Assembly: GCF_900094575.1 (NCBI RefSeq)
Contig: NZ_FMAE01000004.1
Coordinates: 496,001-560,000 of the forward strand
Origin: Bradyrhizobium yuanmingense
Lineage (GTDB): Bacteria > Pseudomonadota > Alphaproteobacteria > Rhizobiales > Xanthobacteraceae
DNA: 64,000 bases
Reading direction: 5' to 3'
The notes under the pieces are model-generated. The model worked only from the letters and a program-made list of their open reading frames with translations. It searched no databases and was not told the DNA's origin. The position numbers and the translations under genes were made by a program. Numbering within the stretch: the first letter of the stretch is position 1; every line of letters starts with the position of its first letter. Shown here one piece after another: positions 16,712-24,568 of the stretch.

Positions 16712-17233
16712 GTGCGACATCAAAAGCTTCCCGGCTCGCTCTTGATTGCGTTGGCTGCCGTAGCACCGCTGGTCGCGGGCTGCGCGGGCGGGGCCGATTT
16801 GCTGTCGAAGGATGCCGAATGGTTCCAGAAACCCGGCCGCCTCTTCATCAAGAACATCTCGATCGAATCGCCGCCGCTGACCCCCGACAAGCCGGTGCGG
16901 GCTGAGGATCTCGTCAGCGCCGACGGCGCCTGTCCCGGCATGGCGCCGCCGCCCGGACCGGCCGATGCCAATGCCTCGACGACGCCCGCGCCGATCGGCG
17001 GCACGGTCGCGCTCGGCCACACCGAATGCGACGTGGTGCGCGGCATCGGCGCGCCCTCGACCGTCAACCTGTCCAACGACGCTGGCGGCCGCCGCGTCGC
17101 CATCGTCACCTGGACCACCGGTCCGCGCGCCGGCATCTACACGTTCACCGCCGGACGTCTGTCCTCGATCGAAGGCAATCCGGACCCGCAGCCGGTGCCG
17201 AGGGCCGCCAAGGGGAAGAAGAAGCAGGCATAG
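16712..17233 (+). CDS. Putative lipoprotein of unknown function
   Basis: A 173-aa protein starting at a GTG (16712, GGGGA about 11 bases upstream). Residues 1-25 form a lipoprotein signal ending in the lipobox LVAGC (Cys at about residue 24). The mature part has a Pro-rich spacer (about residues 70-95) and a C-terminal domain with ALGHTECDVVRGIGAPSTV and VAIVTWTTGPRAGIYTF, which resembles small outer-membrane-assembly lipoprotein folds but is not assigned. It ends in a basic tail (AAKGKKKQA). A diverged second copy of the last 54 bases of sense sequence before this tail lies 1.58 kb downstream. Confidence 0.75.
   Translation: MRHQKLPGSLLIALAAVAPLVAGCAGGADLLSKDAEWFQKPGRLFIKNISIESPPLTPDKPVRAEDLVSADGACPGMAPPPGPADANASTTPAPIGGTVALGHTECDVVRGIGAPSTVNLSNDAGGRRVAIVTWTTGPRAGIYTFTAGRLSSIEGNPDPQPVPRAAKGKKKQA
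17159..17212 (+). repeat. Direct repeat, copy 1 (3' end of lipoprotein gene)
   Basis: This 54-bp stretch matches 18739-18792 in the same orientation with five mismatches (about 91% by hand alignment). Confidence 0.85.
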
Positions 17234-17272
17234 GCGGGGATCACTTCCGCAGCAGTGAAAGAATCTTCGCAC

Positions 17273-17746
17273 TCAGAGGATCGGCTTGGTGCTCAAGCGA
17301 TCAGGCTCGCGAACGCGGAAACGGCCCTTCATCTTGAGGCCGTCACGCATGTTGAGACCGAGCAGAACGATGTTCGCTGCTCCGGCGGCCAGCTCGAGAG
17401 CCTGCACGGCGTAGAACGTGGTGTCGAACTCCGCGGCCTTCGCCTTGGAGGCAAGAAACAACGCGGCGGGAATCAGAATCAGGATGCCGTTGCCGGCAAT
17501 GAACGGCATGCGTTTGATCTTCGCACCGATCAGGCCGGCGCGCCGCTGCTTTGCCAGGACGAATCCCGAGCCTCCCGTCGCCGCAAGCATCGGAATGAGC
17601 AGCAGGAAGCCCCACGGTATGGCGGTCTTCACCATGGCTATGGTCTCGTGTGACGCAAACAGCTCGGTGAGAGCCGTGGAAAGCCAGAAAGTCGCAATGG
17701 TGATCAGTGCGACCGCTCCCGCGACTGGGTGGATGATCTTGGTCAT
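17273..17746 (-). CDS. Small integral membrane protein (157 aa)
   Basis: A 157-aa protein with four predicted membrane helices: HPVAGAVALITIATFWLSTA, TAIPWGFLLLIPMLAATGG, PFIAGNGILILIPAALFLAS and AVQALELAAGAANIVLLGLN. The C-terminus is basic (GLKMKGRFRVREPDRLSTK). The start at 17746 removes an unlikely upstream extension. It lies 23 bp downstream of the ABM-domain gene on the same strand, so the two probably share the divergent promoter next to marR. The fold resembles small respiratory or DUF-type membrane proteins; no function is known to me. Confidence 0.8.
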   Translation of the reverse strand: MTKIIHPVAGAVALITIATFWLSTALTELFASHETIAMVKTAIPWGFLLLIPMLAATGGSGFVLAKQRRAGLIGAKIKRMPFIAGNGILILIPAALFLASKAKAAEFDTTFYAVQALELAAGAANIVLLGLNMRDGLKMKGRFRVREPDRLSTKPIL

Positions 17747-17769
17747 GGGTCTGCCGTTTTCGAAGCGAG

Positions 17770-18138
17770 CTACGCGACGCAGATGCCGGGCACCGCGACT
17801 TTCTGGAACAGGTGCGGGGAGGCGACCGCGGATGCAGGGTAAGCCGAGATCTTCGACCTGAACTCGGGGTGCGTGAACGCAGCCCGGAAATCGGCATTCG
17901 TCTGCCAAACTGCGTAGTTCAGATACGTGGGGCTTTCGCCGATCGCCCGATGAAGCTGGGTGGAGATGAAGCCCGGCTGCCGCTTCATGAAGGCGGCATC
18001 GTCTTGCCAGATCTTAAGGAAGCTTTGTTCGTCGGCCTTGTCGAGCGTGAACAGATTCACCAGTACCAAAGGGCCGGCGTCGATGCCGAGCTGGCGCTCG
18101 ATAGGAAAGTCAGGGTCCAGTGGGCGTAAACGTGCCAT
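17770..18138 (-). CDS. Antibiotic biosynthesis monooxygenase (ABM)-domain protein
   Basis: A 122-aa protein with an ABM-type dimeric ferredoxin-like fold: VLVNLFTLDKADEQSFLKIW, FMKRQPGFISTQLHRAI, TYLNYAVWQTNADFRAAF. Members include small cofactor-free oxygenases and heme-degrading enzymes, but many have no known substrate. A CGGAG site lies seven bases before the ATG. It is divergent from the MarR gene, whose operator palindrome supplies its -35, which suggests MarR-controlled expression with the membrane protein downstream. Confidence 0.88.
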   Translation of the reverse strand: MARLRPLDPDFPIERQLGIDAGPLVLVNLFTLDKADEQSFLKIWQDDAAFMKRQPGFISTQLHRAIGESPTYLNYAVWQTNADFRAAFTHPEFRSKISAYPASAVASPHLFQKVAVPGICVA

Positions 18139-18187
18139 GACGAACTCCGTCGAGATGGTTTTATGGTGTCAATGTGGTACTATGAGC

Positions 18188-18226
18188 AATCTAGTAATTT
18201 GACATCATGATGTCAATAACTATCTA
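18188..18226. promoter_or_regulatory. Shared divergent promoter with MarR-type palindromic operator
   Basis: TTGACATCATGATGTCAA (18199-18216) is a perfect 18-bp palindrome in the gap between the ABM gene and marR. Its two arms each give a consensus TTGACA. On the plus strand TTGACA is followed after 16 bases by TATCTA (18221-18226). On the minus strand TTGACA is followed after 17 bases by TAGATT (18193-18188). A further half-site TGTCAAT is at 18167-18173. One bound dimer would therefore cover the -35 of both promoters. Confidence 0.7.
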
Positions 18227-18235
18227 TGGTGACGG

Positions 18236-18706
18236 ATGCGGAAATTCCAACGGACGCCGGCCGGCGATGCTCTGACGAACCTCATGCTTGACTTGTTCCG
18301 GCTGAACAGCCTGCTCCTGACCGCGGGGGACCGTTTGGTGGCCCCGCTCGGGCTCACCAGCGCCCGCTGGCAGATTCTCGGTGCCATCGTGCAGGCGGAG
18401 CGGCCGCAGCCCGTGGCCTGGCTCGCCCGCGATCTCGGCGGCAATCGCCAGAACGTGCAGCGGATCGTCAACGACCTCCATGCGGAAGGCCTCGTTGCCT
18501 TCGAGGCCAATCCGCATCACCGCCGGGCGCAGCTCGTCGTCCTCACCGACAAGGGGCGGCGCGCTTTCGACGCCGCCATGGCTTTGCAGATGCCGTGGGT
18601 CAACAGCCTTTCCGAAGGGCTTGCGGTCAAGGATCTGCAAACGGTTCATCGCATCGTCGCGGCACTCCGTAACAAGCTCGAGAGCGATGCCGAGGCGCAG
18701 ACGTGA
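18236..18706 (+). CDS. MarR-family transcriptional regulator
   Basis: A 156-aa winged-helix regulator. The DNA-binding core covers about residues 35-105, with VAWLARDLGGNRQNVQRIVN as the recognition region and the wing ending at RRAQLVVLTDKGRRAF. N- and C-terminal helices form the dimer interface. An in-frame TGA six bases upstream (18230-18232) fixes the start at 18236. No Shine-Dalgarno is obvious and the inferred transcript start falls only a few bases upstream, so it may be leaderless. It is divergent from the ABM gene across the 18-bp palindrome, pointing to joint control and autoregulation. Confidence 0.9.
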   Translation: MRKFQRTPAGDALTNLMLDLFRLNSLLLTAGDRLVAPLGLTSARWQILGAIVQAERPQPVAWLARDLGGNRQNVQRIVNDLHAEGLVAFEANPHHRRAQLVVLTDKGRRAFDAAMALQMPWVNSLSEGLAVKDLQTVHRIVAALRNKLESDAEAQT

Positions 18707-18714
18707 GGTGGGCG

Positions 18715-18819
18715 ATGGCGAGGCCGCGTGCAGGTCGCATGTCCTCCATCGAAGGCAATCCGGACCAGCAGCCGATGCCGAGGGCAGCCAAGTCCGAAGA
18801 GGAAGCAGACGTAAGGTAA
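18715..18819 (+). pseudogene. Truncated duplicate of the lipoprotein gene tail
   Basis: A 34-codon frame (ARPRAGRMSSIEGNPDQQPM and on) repeats the C-terminus of the lipoprotein at 16712-17233 (AGRLSSIEGNPDPQPVPRAA), then diverges into an acidic tail. The nucleotide match is 18739-18792 against 17159-17212. It has no signal or upstream domain, so it looks like the scar of a duplication or insertion rather than a working gene. Confidence 0.6.
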
Positions 18820-18822
18820 CGG

Positions 18823-19800
18823 CTACGGCCGTCCCTTCATTGCATCTTCGAACAACAGGATCTGACCGCTCAGTCCCCTGAATGTAGTTTTCTCGGGCCA
18901 AATTTTCTCGAGCTCGCCGAGCAGATGGCGGGTGAGCGGCTTCCAGTCCCAACCCGACCTTAGAGAATAGATGCTGAGGGTCATGCCTTCATCCGCACGA
19001 GTAGGATGGATACGAGCGAGCCACGGCTCGTCGTCCACGCTGATGCTGATTCCGGCATCGTTGCACAGGCTTACGCTCCGCCATATGACGTTTCCATCCT
19101 GGCTGTGTACGTCGCGCCGAATTGATAGCGCTTGCGCTTGACCGAAGTCGGCGAAGGTTTGCTCGAGTTTTTTCCATTCTTCGGGCGGCACCCTTAGATT
19201 TGCATGGACTTGTAGTCGGACGGGCGTGCGGCTGTCCCGGAAGAGATTGTGGCAGCTTTTGTCTCTTACGACGACCGGCAGGACGAAGACGCCGCATGTC
19301 AGAAGGACGGCTGCAGAAACGACACGCCATGATCGTTCATCAGACCCGGATATTCGTATGGCGGCCCAAAAGGTGAGGCCGCCAACAAGGCCCAACGAAC
19401 CCAGGAGTCCTAAGGTGCTGACGTACTCGATCCAACCAAACGGGGGTGGTGCGCCGTTGAACCAATTGATCGTTGTCGGCGTGCCGCCACCGATCATGGA
19501 AATCAATGCTAGGACGCCGAATGGCATTGCCCCGACGGCGAAACCTCCGAGAGCGCAGGCCGCAATCCCGACGTGCGATCGCTTGCGGCTGATGAGAAGA
19601 TAGAGGGGAAGACCGAGCAGCACTGCGTGCGCCGTTGCGACCATGAACGTCGTCATGGTCAGGTTCAGGCCTTGCGTGATCACGACGATATTGATCGTCT
19701 CTTCGATCTGCATGAAAGATGGGATGACGAACGCAATGGTCGCAGCGAACGCCGCAAGTAGAGCCGCAGCCAATAGATGCAAATGCCGCTGAAATCGCAT
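18823..19800 (-). CDS. Membrane protein of unknown function (325 aa)
   Basis: The ATG at 19800 (MRFQRHLHLLAAALLAAFAA) starts directly with a membrane helix; an upstream in-frame ATG at 19977 adds a non-membrane leader and is less likely. Five to six helices occupy about residues 5-190 ([78 protein letters not shown]). A soluble C-terminal domain of about 130 residues follows, with a Trp-rich segment (SGWDWKPLTRHLLGELEKIW). No family is recognised. GC and codon use look slightly less biased than its neighbours, consistent with accessory DNA. Confidence 0.75.
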   Translation of the reverse strand: MRFQRHLHLLAAALLAAFAATIAFVIPSFMQIEETINIVVITQGLNLTMTTFMVATAHAVLLGLPLYLLISRKRSHVGIAACALGGFAVGAMPFGVLALISMIGGGTPTTINWFNGAPPPFGWIEYVSTLGLLGSLGLVGGLTFWAAIRISGSDERSWRVVSAAVLLTCGVFVLPVVVRDKSCHNLFRDSRTPVRLQVHANLRVPPEEWKKLEQTFADFGQAQALSIRRDVHSQDGNVIWRSVSLCNDAGISISVDDEPWLARIHPTRADEGMTLSIYSLRSGWDWKPLTRHLLGELEKIWPEKTTFRGLSGQILLFEDAMKGRP

Positions 19801-20125
19801 GTCGAGTGGTGGCCCAGATTGTCGTGATCCCACAACTGACAACTTAAAGCATGATGCGGAAAAAGGGCGAAGCGGTTTTCCGGAGAGTTCATGCGCAGCG
19901 AACAGCCAAAAGCGTGACAGCTCAGGATCTCGTCGCGCATTAGCGCACCGCCTGATCAATTGCCGGCTGCTTGCCACGGGCCCGGTCGCAGTCGCTCAGA
20001 TGTCCGTCTGCGTTGGTGGCCCGACCATAATCGTGATCGCAACACTCCTGCTGACGTCGCTTTCGTGATGGCCGCGCGCCCCGGAATGCGCTTTGATGGC
20101 GCAAACAACAATCCGGAGGAAACTA
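19801..20125. other. 325-bp intergenic region with a dispersed repeat
   Basis: No credible gene is seen. It contains the palindromic repeat at 19849-19894 and, at its right end, the GGAGGA ribosome-binding site (20115-20120) of the Bug-type gene. Confidence 0.6.
19849..19894. repeat. Dispersed palindromic repeat of the GGAAAA...TTTTCC type
   Basis: GCATGA ... CGGAAAA, a central spacer, then GGTTTTCCG ... TCATGC form a 46-bp imperfect palindrome. This pattern recurs in many Bradyrhizobiaceae intergenic regions, as I recall; here a single copy is seen. Confidence 0.55.
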
Positions 20126-21091
20126 ATGCGGTTCATTGCCCTCGCATCGGCGCTGCTTTTGCCGCTCGGTGCGGCATTCGCCCAGGACTATCCGACCCGG
20201 CCCATCACCATGCTGGTTCCATTCGCGGCGGGCGGGCCGACCGACACCATCGCGCGGCTGACTGCGGCCGGCATGGCGAAATCGCTGGGACAGCAGGTCA
20301 TCGTCGAGAACGCGACCGGTGCCGGCGGCACCATCGGCACGACCCGGGCCGCGCGCGCCCAGCCGGACGGCTACACGCTGCTGATCCATCACGTCGGCAT
20401 CTCCACAGCGGCGACGCTCTACCGCAACCTCAGCTACGACACCAAGACGGCCTTTGCGCCGATCGGGCTCGTGACCAACGCGCCGATGACCATCATTGCG
20501 CGGCCCGATTTCCCGGCCAACACGCTCAAGGAGCTCGTCGCCTACGCCCAGCAGCAGGGCGACAAGCTGACCTACGCCAACGCCGGCCTGGGTGCGGCCT
20601 CCCATCTATGCGGCATGCTGTTCATGACCGCGATCCAGAAGCAGCTCACGACGGTGCCCTACAAGGGCAACGGCCCGATCATGAACGACCTGCTTGGCAA
20701 GCAGATCGATCTCACCTGCGACCAGGCGACGAACACCACCGGGCCGATCACGGCCAAGCAGGTCAAGGCCTACGCGATCACCACCAAGGAGCGGCTGAAG
20801 AGCCTGCCCGATCTGCCGACGGCCGACGAGGCCGGCCTGAAGGGTTTCGAGCTCGGTGTCTGGCACGGCATCTATGCGCCCAAGGGCACGCCGCCGGCGG
20901 TCGTTCAGAAGCTGACCGCGGCGCTGCAGACCGCGCTCAAGGATCCCGCGCTGATCGCCCGGTTCAACGACATCAACACCGAGCCGGTCCCGCAGGACAG
21001 GGCGACGCCGGAGGCGTTAGGCGCGACGCTGACGAGCGAGATCGACCGCTGGGCGCCGATCATCAAGGCGGCCGGGCAATACGCGGATTGA
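20126..21091 (+). CDS. Bug/TctC-type periplasmic substrate-binding protein
   Basis: A 321-aa exported binding protein of the tripartite tricarboxylate transporter family. The start at 20126 follows GGAGGA by five bases and gives a signal peptide RFIALASALLLPLGAAFAQ. The family signature YPTRPITMLVPFAAGGPTDT follows at once, with NATGAGGTIGTTRAA and PDGYTLLIHH further on. These proteins bind small organic acids or aromatic or amide metabolites. No TctA/TctB membrane genes are adjacent, so it is an orphan binding protein, which is frequent in this family. The ligand is unknown. Confidence 0.93.
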   Translation: MRFIALASALLLPLGAAFAQDYPTRPITMLVPFAAGGPTDTIARLTAAGMAKSLGQQVIVENATGAGGTIGTTRAARAQPDGYTLLIHHVGISTAATLYRNLSYDTKTAFAPIGLVTNAPMTIIARPDFPANTLKELVAYAQQQGDKLTYANAGLGAASHLCGMLFMTAIQKQLTTVPYKGNGPIMNDLLGKQIDLTCDQATNTTGPITAKQVKAYAITTKERLKSLPDLPTADEAGLKGFELGVWHGIYAPKGTPPAVVQKLTAALQTALKDPALIARFNDINTEPVPQDRATPEALGATLTSEIDRWAPIIKAAGQYAD

Positions 21092-21174
21092 GGCTGGGGC
21101 GTACCGCTGGGCTTGCCGGCCGAGCGGGCAAAAAGCAACTCCTTCAAAGGCTAGTTCGCCGGTGCCATAGTGCC

Positions 21175-21197
21175 GGTACTGTGCATGGGGTTGTTTT
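21175..21197 (-). repeat. 23-bp dispersed repeat, copy 1 (downstream of ABC-F gene)
   Basis: Identical over 23 bp to 63523-63545, with partial similarity continuing a further 15-20 bp. On the minus strand it begins AAAACAACCCCATGCACAGT and lies about 30-50 bp past the stop of the minus-strand ABC-F gene. Confidence 0.75.
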
Positions 21198-21225
21198 GCA
21201 CGTTTGGTTGGAGCGCGGAGGAGCG

Positions 21226-23085
21226 CTAGCCCGCCGCCTCGTCGAACTGCGCGCTCGCCTCGAGCCATTGCTCCTCGGCGCGCGCCAGCGCGTCGGCGGC
21301 ATTGGCGCGCGCCTTCGACAGCTGCGCCGCCTGCTTGGGATCGCGCGTAAAGATGTCGGGCAGGGCCAGCGCCGTGTCGATCTTGGCGATGATCTCGCTG
21401 ACGCGGGCGATCTCGGCCTCGGCTTCCGCAATGCGCTTCTTCAAGCCTCCGCGATTGTCCGCTTTCGGCCGCTGCGGTTTCTCAGGCGTCGCGCTGCGCT
21501 CGCGCGGGGCCTCCGCGTTGCGCGTGGACAGCACCAGGCGACGATACTCGTCGAGGTCGCCGTCGTAATTGGTGACGGTGCGGTCGGCGACGATCCAGAG
21601 CCGATCGGCGCAGGCCTCGATCAGATAGCGGTCGTGCGAGACCATGATCACCGCGCCGGGAAACTCGTTGATCGCTTCCGCGAGCGCGCCGCGGCTGTCG
21701 ATGTCGAGATGGTTGGTCGGCTCATCCAGGATGATCATGTTGGGGCCGAAGAAAGTCGCAAGCCCCAGCAGCAGGCGCGCCTTCTCGCCGCCTGACAATT
21801 TGCCGGCCTTGGTGTCGGCCGCCTTGCCGGAGAAGCCGATCGCGCCGGCGCGGGCGCGCACCTTGGCTTCGGGCGCATCGCCCATCAGCTTGCGGACGTG
21901 GTCGTAGGCGGAGGCGTCCTCGTTGAGCTCGTCGAGCTGGTGCTGCGCGAAATAGGCGATCGACAGCTTGTCGGCGCGCGTCACCTTGCCCGAGAACGGC
22001 GCGAGCCGTCCCGCGAGCAGTTTCACAAGCGTCGACTTGCCGTTGCCGTTGGCGCCCAGCAGCGCGATGCGGTCGTCGTTGTCGATGCGCAAGGTGACGC
22101 GGCCCAGCACCGGGCTCGCCGGGTCGTAGCCGACCGAGGCGTTGTCGACGGCGATGATCGGTGGGGACAAGATCTTCTCCGGTGCCGGGAAGCTGATCTC
22201 GCGCACGTCCTCGGTGACCAGCGCCGTGATCGGCTTCAGCCGCTCCAGCATCTTGACGCGCGACTGTGCCTGCCGGGCTTTCGAGGCCTTGGCCTTGAAG
22301 CGATCGACGAAGGACTGCAGGCGGGCGCGCTCGGCCTCCTGGCGCTTGACCGCCTTGGCGTCGAGCAGCTCGCGCGCGGCGCGCTGCTCTTCAAACGAGG
22401 AGTAGCTGCCCTTGTAGAGCGTGAGCTTGCCGCGCTCCAGGTGCAGGATCTGGTCGACCGAGCTTTCCAGGAGGTCGCGGTCGTGGCTGATCACGATCAC
22501 GGTGCGCGGATAATGCGCAAGGTGATCCTCCAGCCACAGCGTGCCTTCGAGGTCGAGATAATTGGTGGGCTCGTCGAGCAGCAGCAGGTCGGGCGCCGCG
22601 AACAGCGTTGCCGCGAGCGCAACGCGCATGCGCCAGCCACCGGAGAACTCGGCGCAGGGGCGGAGCTGATCAGCGGCGGAGAAGCCGAGGCCGGAGAGAA
22701 TCGCAGCCGCGCGGCTCGGCGCCGAATGGGCGTCGATGTCGACGAGGCGGGTCTGGATCTCCGCGATGCGGTGCGGGTCGGTGGCGTGCTCGGCTTCGTT
22801 CAGCAGCGCGTCGCGCTCGAGGTCGGCCTTGAGCACGACCGAGATCAGGCTTTCGGGGCCGTTCGGCGCTTCCTGCGCGAGGCTGCCGATGCGCCAGCGC
22901 GGCGGCAGGGTCACCGAGCCGTGCTCGGCCGCGAGCTCGCCGCGGATCACCTTGAACAGCGTCGACTTGCCGGTGCCGTTGCGTCCGACCAGGCCGACGC
23001 GCGATCCGGGCGTGATCTGCACGGAACTCTGGTCGATCAGAAGGCGTCCGGCGAGGCGGATGGAGAGGTCGGTGATGGCGAGCAT
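21226..23085 (-). CDS. ABC-F family ATPase
   Basis: A 619-aa soluble protein with two ABC ATPase domains and no membrane segment. The first has Walker A GRNGTGKSTLF (about residues 35-45) and Walker B LLLLDEPTNYLDLEG. The second has Walker A GANGNGKSTLVK (about 345-356), signature KLSGGEKARLLLG and IILDEPTNHLDID. The linker (about 235-300) is the charged helical P-site tRNA-interaction motif region. A C-terminal coiled coil (about 550-619) is present. ABC-F proteins act on ribosomes to relieve stalling or gate elongation; this one is closest in layout to Uup/YheS, but the subgroup is not fixed. Confidence 0.93.
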   Translation of the reverse strand: MLAITDLSIRLAGRLLIDQSSVQITPGSRVGLVGRNGTGKSTLFKVIRGELAAEHGSVTLPPRWRIGSLAQEAPNGPESLISVVLKADLERDALLNEAEHATDPHRIAEIQTRLVDIDAHSAPSRAAAILSGLGFSAADQLRPCAEFSGGWRMRVALAATLFAAPDLLLLDEPTNYLDLEGTLWLEDHLAHYPRTVIVISHDRDLLESSVDQILHLERGKLTLYKGSYSSFEEQRAARELLDAKAVKRQEAERARLQSFVDRFKAKASKARQAQSRVKMLERLKPITALVTEDVREISFPAPEKILSPPIIAVDNASVGYDPASPVLGRVTLRIDNDDRIALLGANGNGKSTLVKLLAGRLAPFSGKVTRADKLSIAYFAQHQLDELNEDASAYDHVRKLMGDAPEAKVRARAGAIGFSGKAADTKAGKLSGGEKARLLLGLATFFGPNMIILDEPTNHLDIDSRGALAEAINEFPGAVIMVSHDRYLIEACADRLWIVADRTVTNYDGDLDEYRRLVLSTRNAEAPRERSATPEKPQRPKADNRGGLKKRIAEAEAEIARVSEIIAKIDTALALPDIFTRDPKQAAQLSKARANAADALARAEEQWLEASAQFDEAAG

Positions 23086-23131
23086 GCGGCCTTGTCACCG
23101 CAAGGCGCGGCGAACGCAACTCGTTTTTGCG

Positions 23132-23305
23132 TTAGTGCGTCTCGCGTTCGCGCCGCTGCAGCTCGTTCAGGAGCTGCTCGAGATGGGTCGGAAGGCGCGG
23201 CTCGGGCCGGAGGCTCTGCTGCAGCCGTTCGCCCACGGCATCGCAAATCGAGCGGCTGGTGCGCCGGTCGATCTGTTCGCTGTCATTGGCAAAAAGCCCA
23301 GCCAT
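23132..23305 (-). CDS. Small conserved hypothetical protein (57 aa)
   Basis: A short soluble helical protein (AGLFANDSEQIDRRTSRSIC ... LEQLLNELQRRERETH), 46 bp upstream of the ABC-F gene on the same strand. The composition is balanced, unlike shadow frames. I place the start at 23305; an in-frame upstream ATG at 23350 is possible. The spacing fits co-transcription with the ABC-F gene. No function is known. Confidence 0.6.
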   Translation of the reverse strand: MAGLFANDSEQIDRRTSRSICDAVGERLQQSLRPEPRLPTHLEQLLNELQRRERETH

Positions 23306-23436
23306 CGCAAGGTTCCGTGTTCTCGAAGTAAAGACACGGTACCAAGTCATTGCCGGCGAAATGGTTTCGCTGGCTTTGGGGAAAGCCGGGTATTCTCGTA
23401 AAAATTGTATGAGCGGCGCTTTGTACGCTCAAGGCA

Positions 23437-23465
23437 AAGCCCCGGCGAGGGGGGCGCCGGGGCTT
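23437..23465 (-). terminator. Strong hairpin terminator of the His-rich protein gene
   Basis: AAGCCCCGGCG (23437-23447) pairs perfectly with CGCCGGGGCTT (23455-23465), an 11-bp GC-rich stem with a seven-base loop. It lies about 55 bp past the stop of the minus-strand gene at 23519-23800. The run after the stem on that strand is only moderately T-rich. Confidence 0.7.
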
Positions 23466-23518
23466 CTCTTGGAAGGTACCTGGGGGGCTTAGGTAGCCTT
23501 CGGAAGGTGCTGACGGAT

Positions 23519-23800
23519 TCAGTAGCAGCGGTTGATCAGCCGCCAGCGGGGTCCCCAGGGGGTCGGGACCAGCCGGCGCACATAGCAGCCGCCATAACCG
23601 TAGGAGACGGGACCGCCGGCGTAGAAGCGCGGTCCGCCCCAGCCATGGCCGTGGTGATGGCCGTGGTGATGGTGCGCGTGCCCGTGGTGCCGGCCACCGC
23701 CATGCCCGCCGCCTTGCCAATGAGCGGAGGCCGAGGTCGGCGCCAGCGCAGCTCCCAGCGCGACTGCGGCGACAGCGGCAAGCGAAAGTTTCCTCAACAT
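23519..23800 (-). CDS. Secreted His/Gly-rich small protein
   Basis: A 93-aa exported protein. The signal peptide LRKLSLAAVAAVALGAALAP ends near SASA. A His/Gly block (HWQGGGHGGGRHHGHAHHHH, residues about 27-52) and a Tyr/Arg C-terminal part with two Cys (GGCYVRRL, LINRCY) follow. AGGAG lies seven bases upstream of the ATG. The His block could bind metal ions such as nickel, zinc or copper in the periplasm, but this is inference only. Proteins of this layout are frequent in Bradyrhizobiaceae and lack a known function. Confidence 0.85.
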   Translation of the reverse strand: MLRKLSLAAVAAVALGAALAPTSASAHWQGGGHGGGRHHGHAHHHHGHHHGHGWGGPRFYAGGPVSYGYGGCYVRRLVPTPWGPRWRLINRCY

Positions 23801-24104
23801 GGTTATCTCCTGAAGACTGCCAGCGCGGGGCTATCGCGCCGATGGAAAGGCCGCCGAAACGGTCCGCCTGAGGTCAGGCTTCGGTTTCGATGGGCCCAAC
23901 CTTACGCCGGGGAAGCTGAACCGGATCCTGACAGCGGTTTCAGATTGGGTTCATCTGGGTGAAATTGTCGTCATCCAGCGGATCGGAGCCATCCCCTCGC
24001 GGAAACCGCCTATGAGGCTGTTCCGCGGTCGCTTGCCGTCCGGCGAAGGCGCCGATATAAGCCCCGCAACCCCGAACCCCCGCTTTCTCCCCAAGGACAA
24101 GATC
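23801..24104. other. 304-bp divergent intergenic region
   Basis: It holds the leaders of the minus-strand His-rich gene and of ndk. No coding frame beyond shadows is credible. The ndk promoter candidate is listed separately. Confidence 0.5.
24032..24061 (+). promoter_or_regulatory. Candidate ndk promoter
   Basis: CTTGCC (24032-24037) and TATAAG (24056-24061) are spaced by 18 bp, a plausible vegetative -35/-10 pair. Transcription would start about 35-40 bp before the ndk ATG, whose AAGGA ribosome-binding site lies upstream at about 24093-24097. Confidence 0.5.
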
Positions 24105-24527
24105 ATGGCCATCGAACGCACTTTCTCGATCATCAAGCCCGACGCGACCGAGCGTAATCTGACCGGCGCAGTCAACGCCGTGATCGAGAAGGCGGGCCTG
24201 CGCATTGTCGCGCAGAAGCGCATCCGCATGACCAAGGAGCAGGCAGAGACCTTCTATGCCGTCCACAAGGCGCGCCCCTTCTTCGGCGAGCTCGTCGAAT
24301 TCATGACCTCCGGCCCGGTCGTGGTTCAGGTCCTGGAAGGTGAGGGCGCGATCGCCAAGTACCGCGAGGTGATGGGCGCGACCGATCCGTCCAAGGCTGC
24401 CGAGGGCACCGTGCGCAAGCTCTACGCCAAGTCGATCGGCGAGAACTCGGTGCACGGTTCGGATGCGCCGGAGACCGCCGCGATCGAGATCGCGCAGTTC
24501 TTCTCGGGTAACGAGATCGTCGGCTGA
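24105..24527 (+). CDS. ndk: Nucleoside diphosphate kinase
   Basis: A 140-aa cytosolic enzyme that transfers the gamma phosphate from ATP to nucleoside diphosphates through a phospho-His. The opening [18 protein letters not shown] is canonical. The active-site His lies in [12 protein letters not shown] (about residues 112-123). Length is standard. The start at 24105 follows AAGGA; a longer in-frame start at 24012 is not needed. Single gene, apparently with its own promoter. Confidence 0.98.
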   Translation: MAIERTFSIIKPDATERNLTGAVNAVIEKAGLRIVAQKRIRMTKEQAETFYAVHKARPFFGELVEFMTSGPVVVQVLEGEGAIAKYREVMGATDPSKAAEGTVRKLYAKSIGENSVHGSDAPETAAIEIAQFFSGNEIVG

Positions 24528-24568
24528 TCCAGTCGGCAGACTAGAGGCGACCGGCGAAGGGACTCATT

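Noticed and set aside
21092..21225. A small gene between the Bug-type and ABC-F genes
   Set aside because: The frames there are short and repeat-derived; the sequence holds the 23-bp repeat instead.
24012..24104. In-frame extension of ndk
   Set aside because: The family N-terminus and the AAGGA site place the start at 24105.
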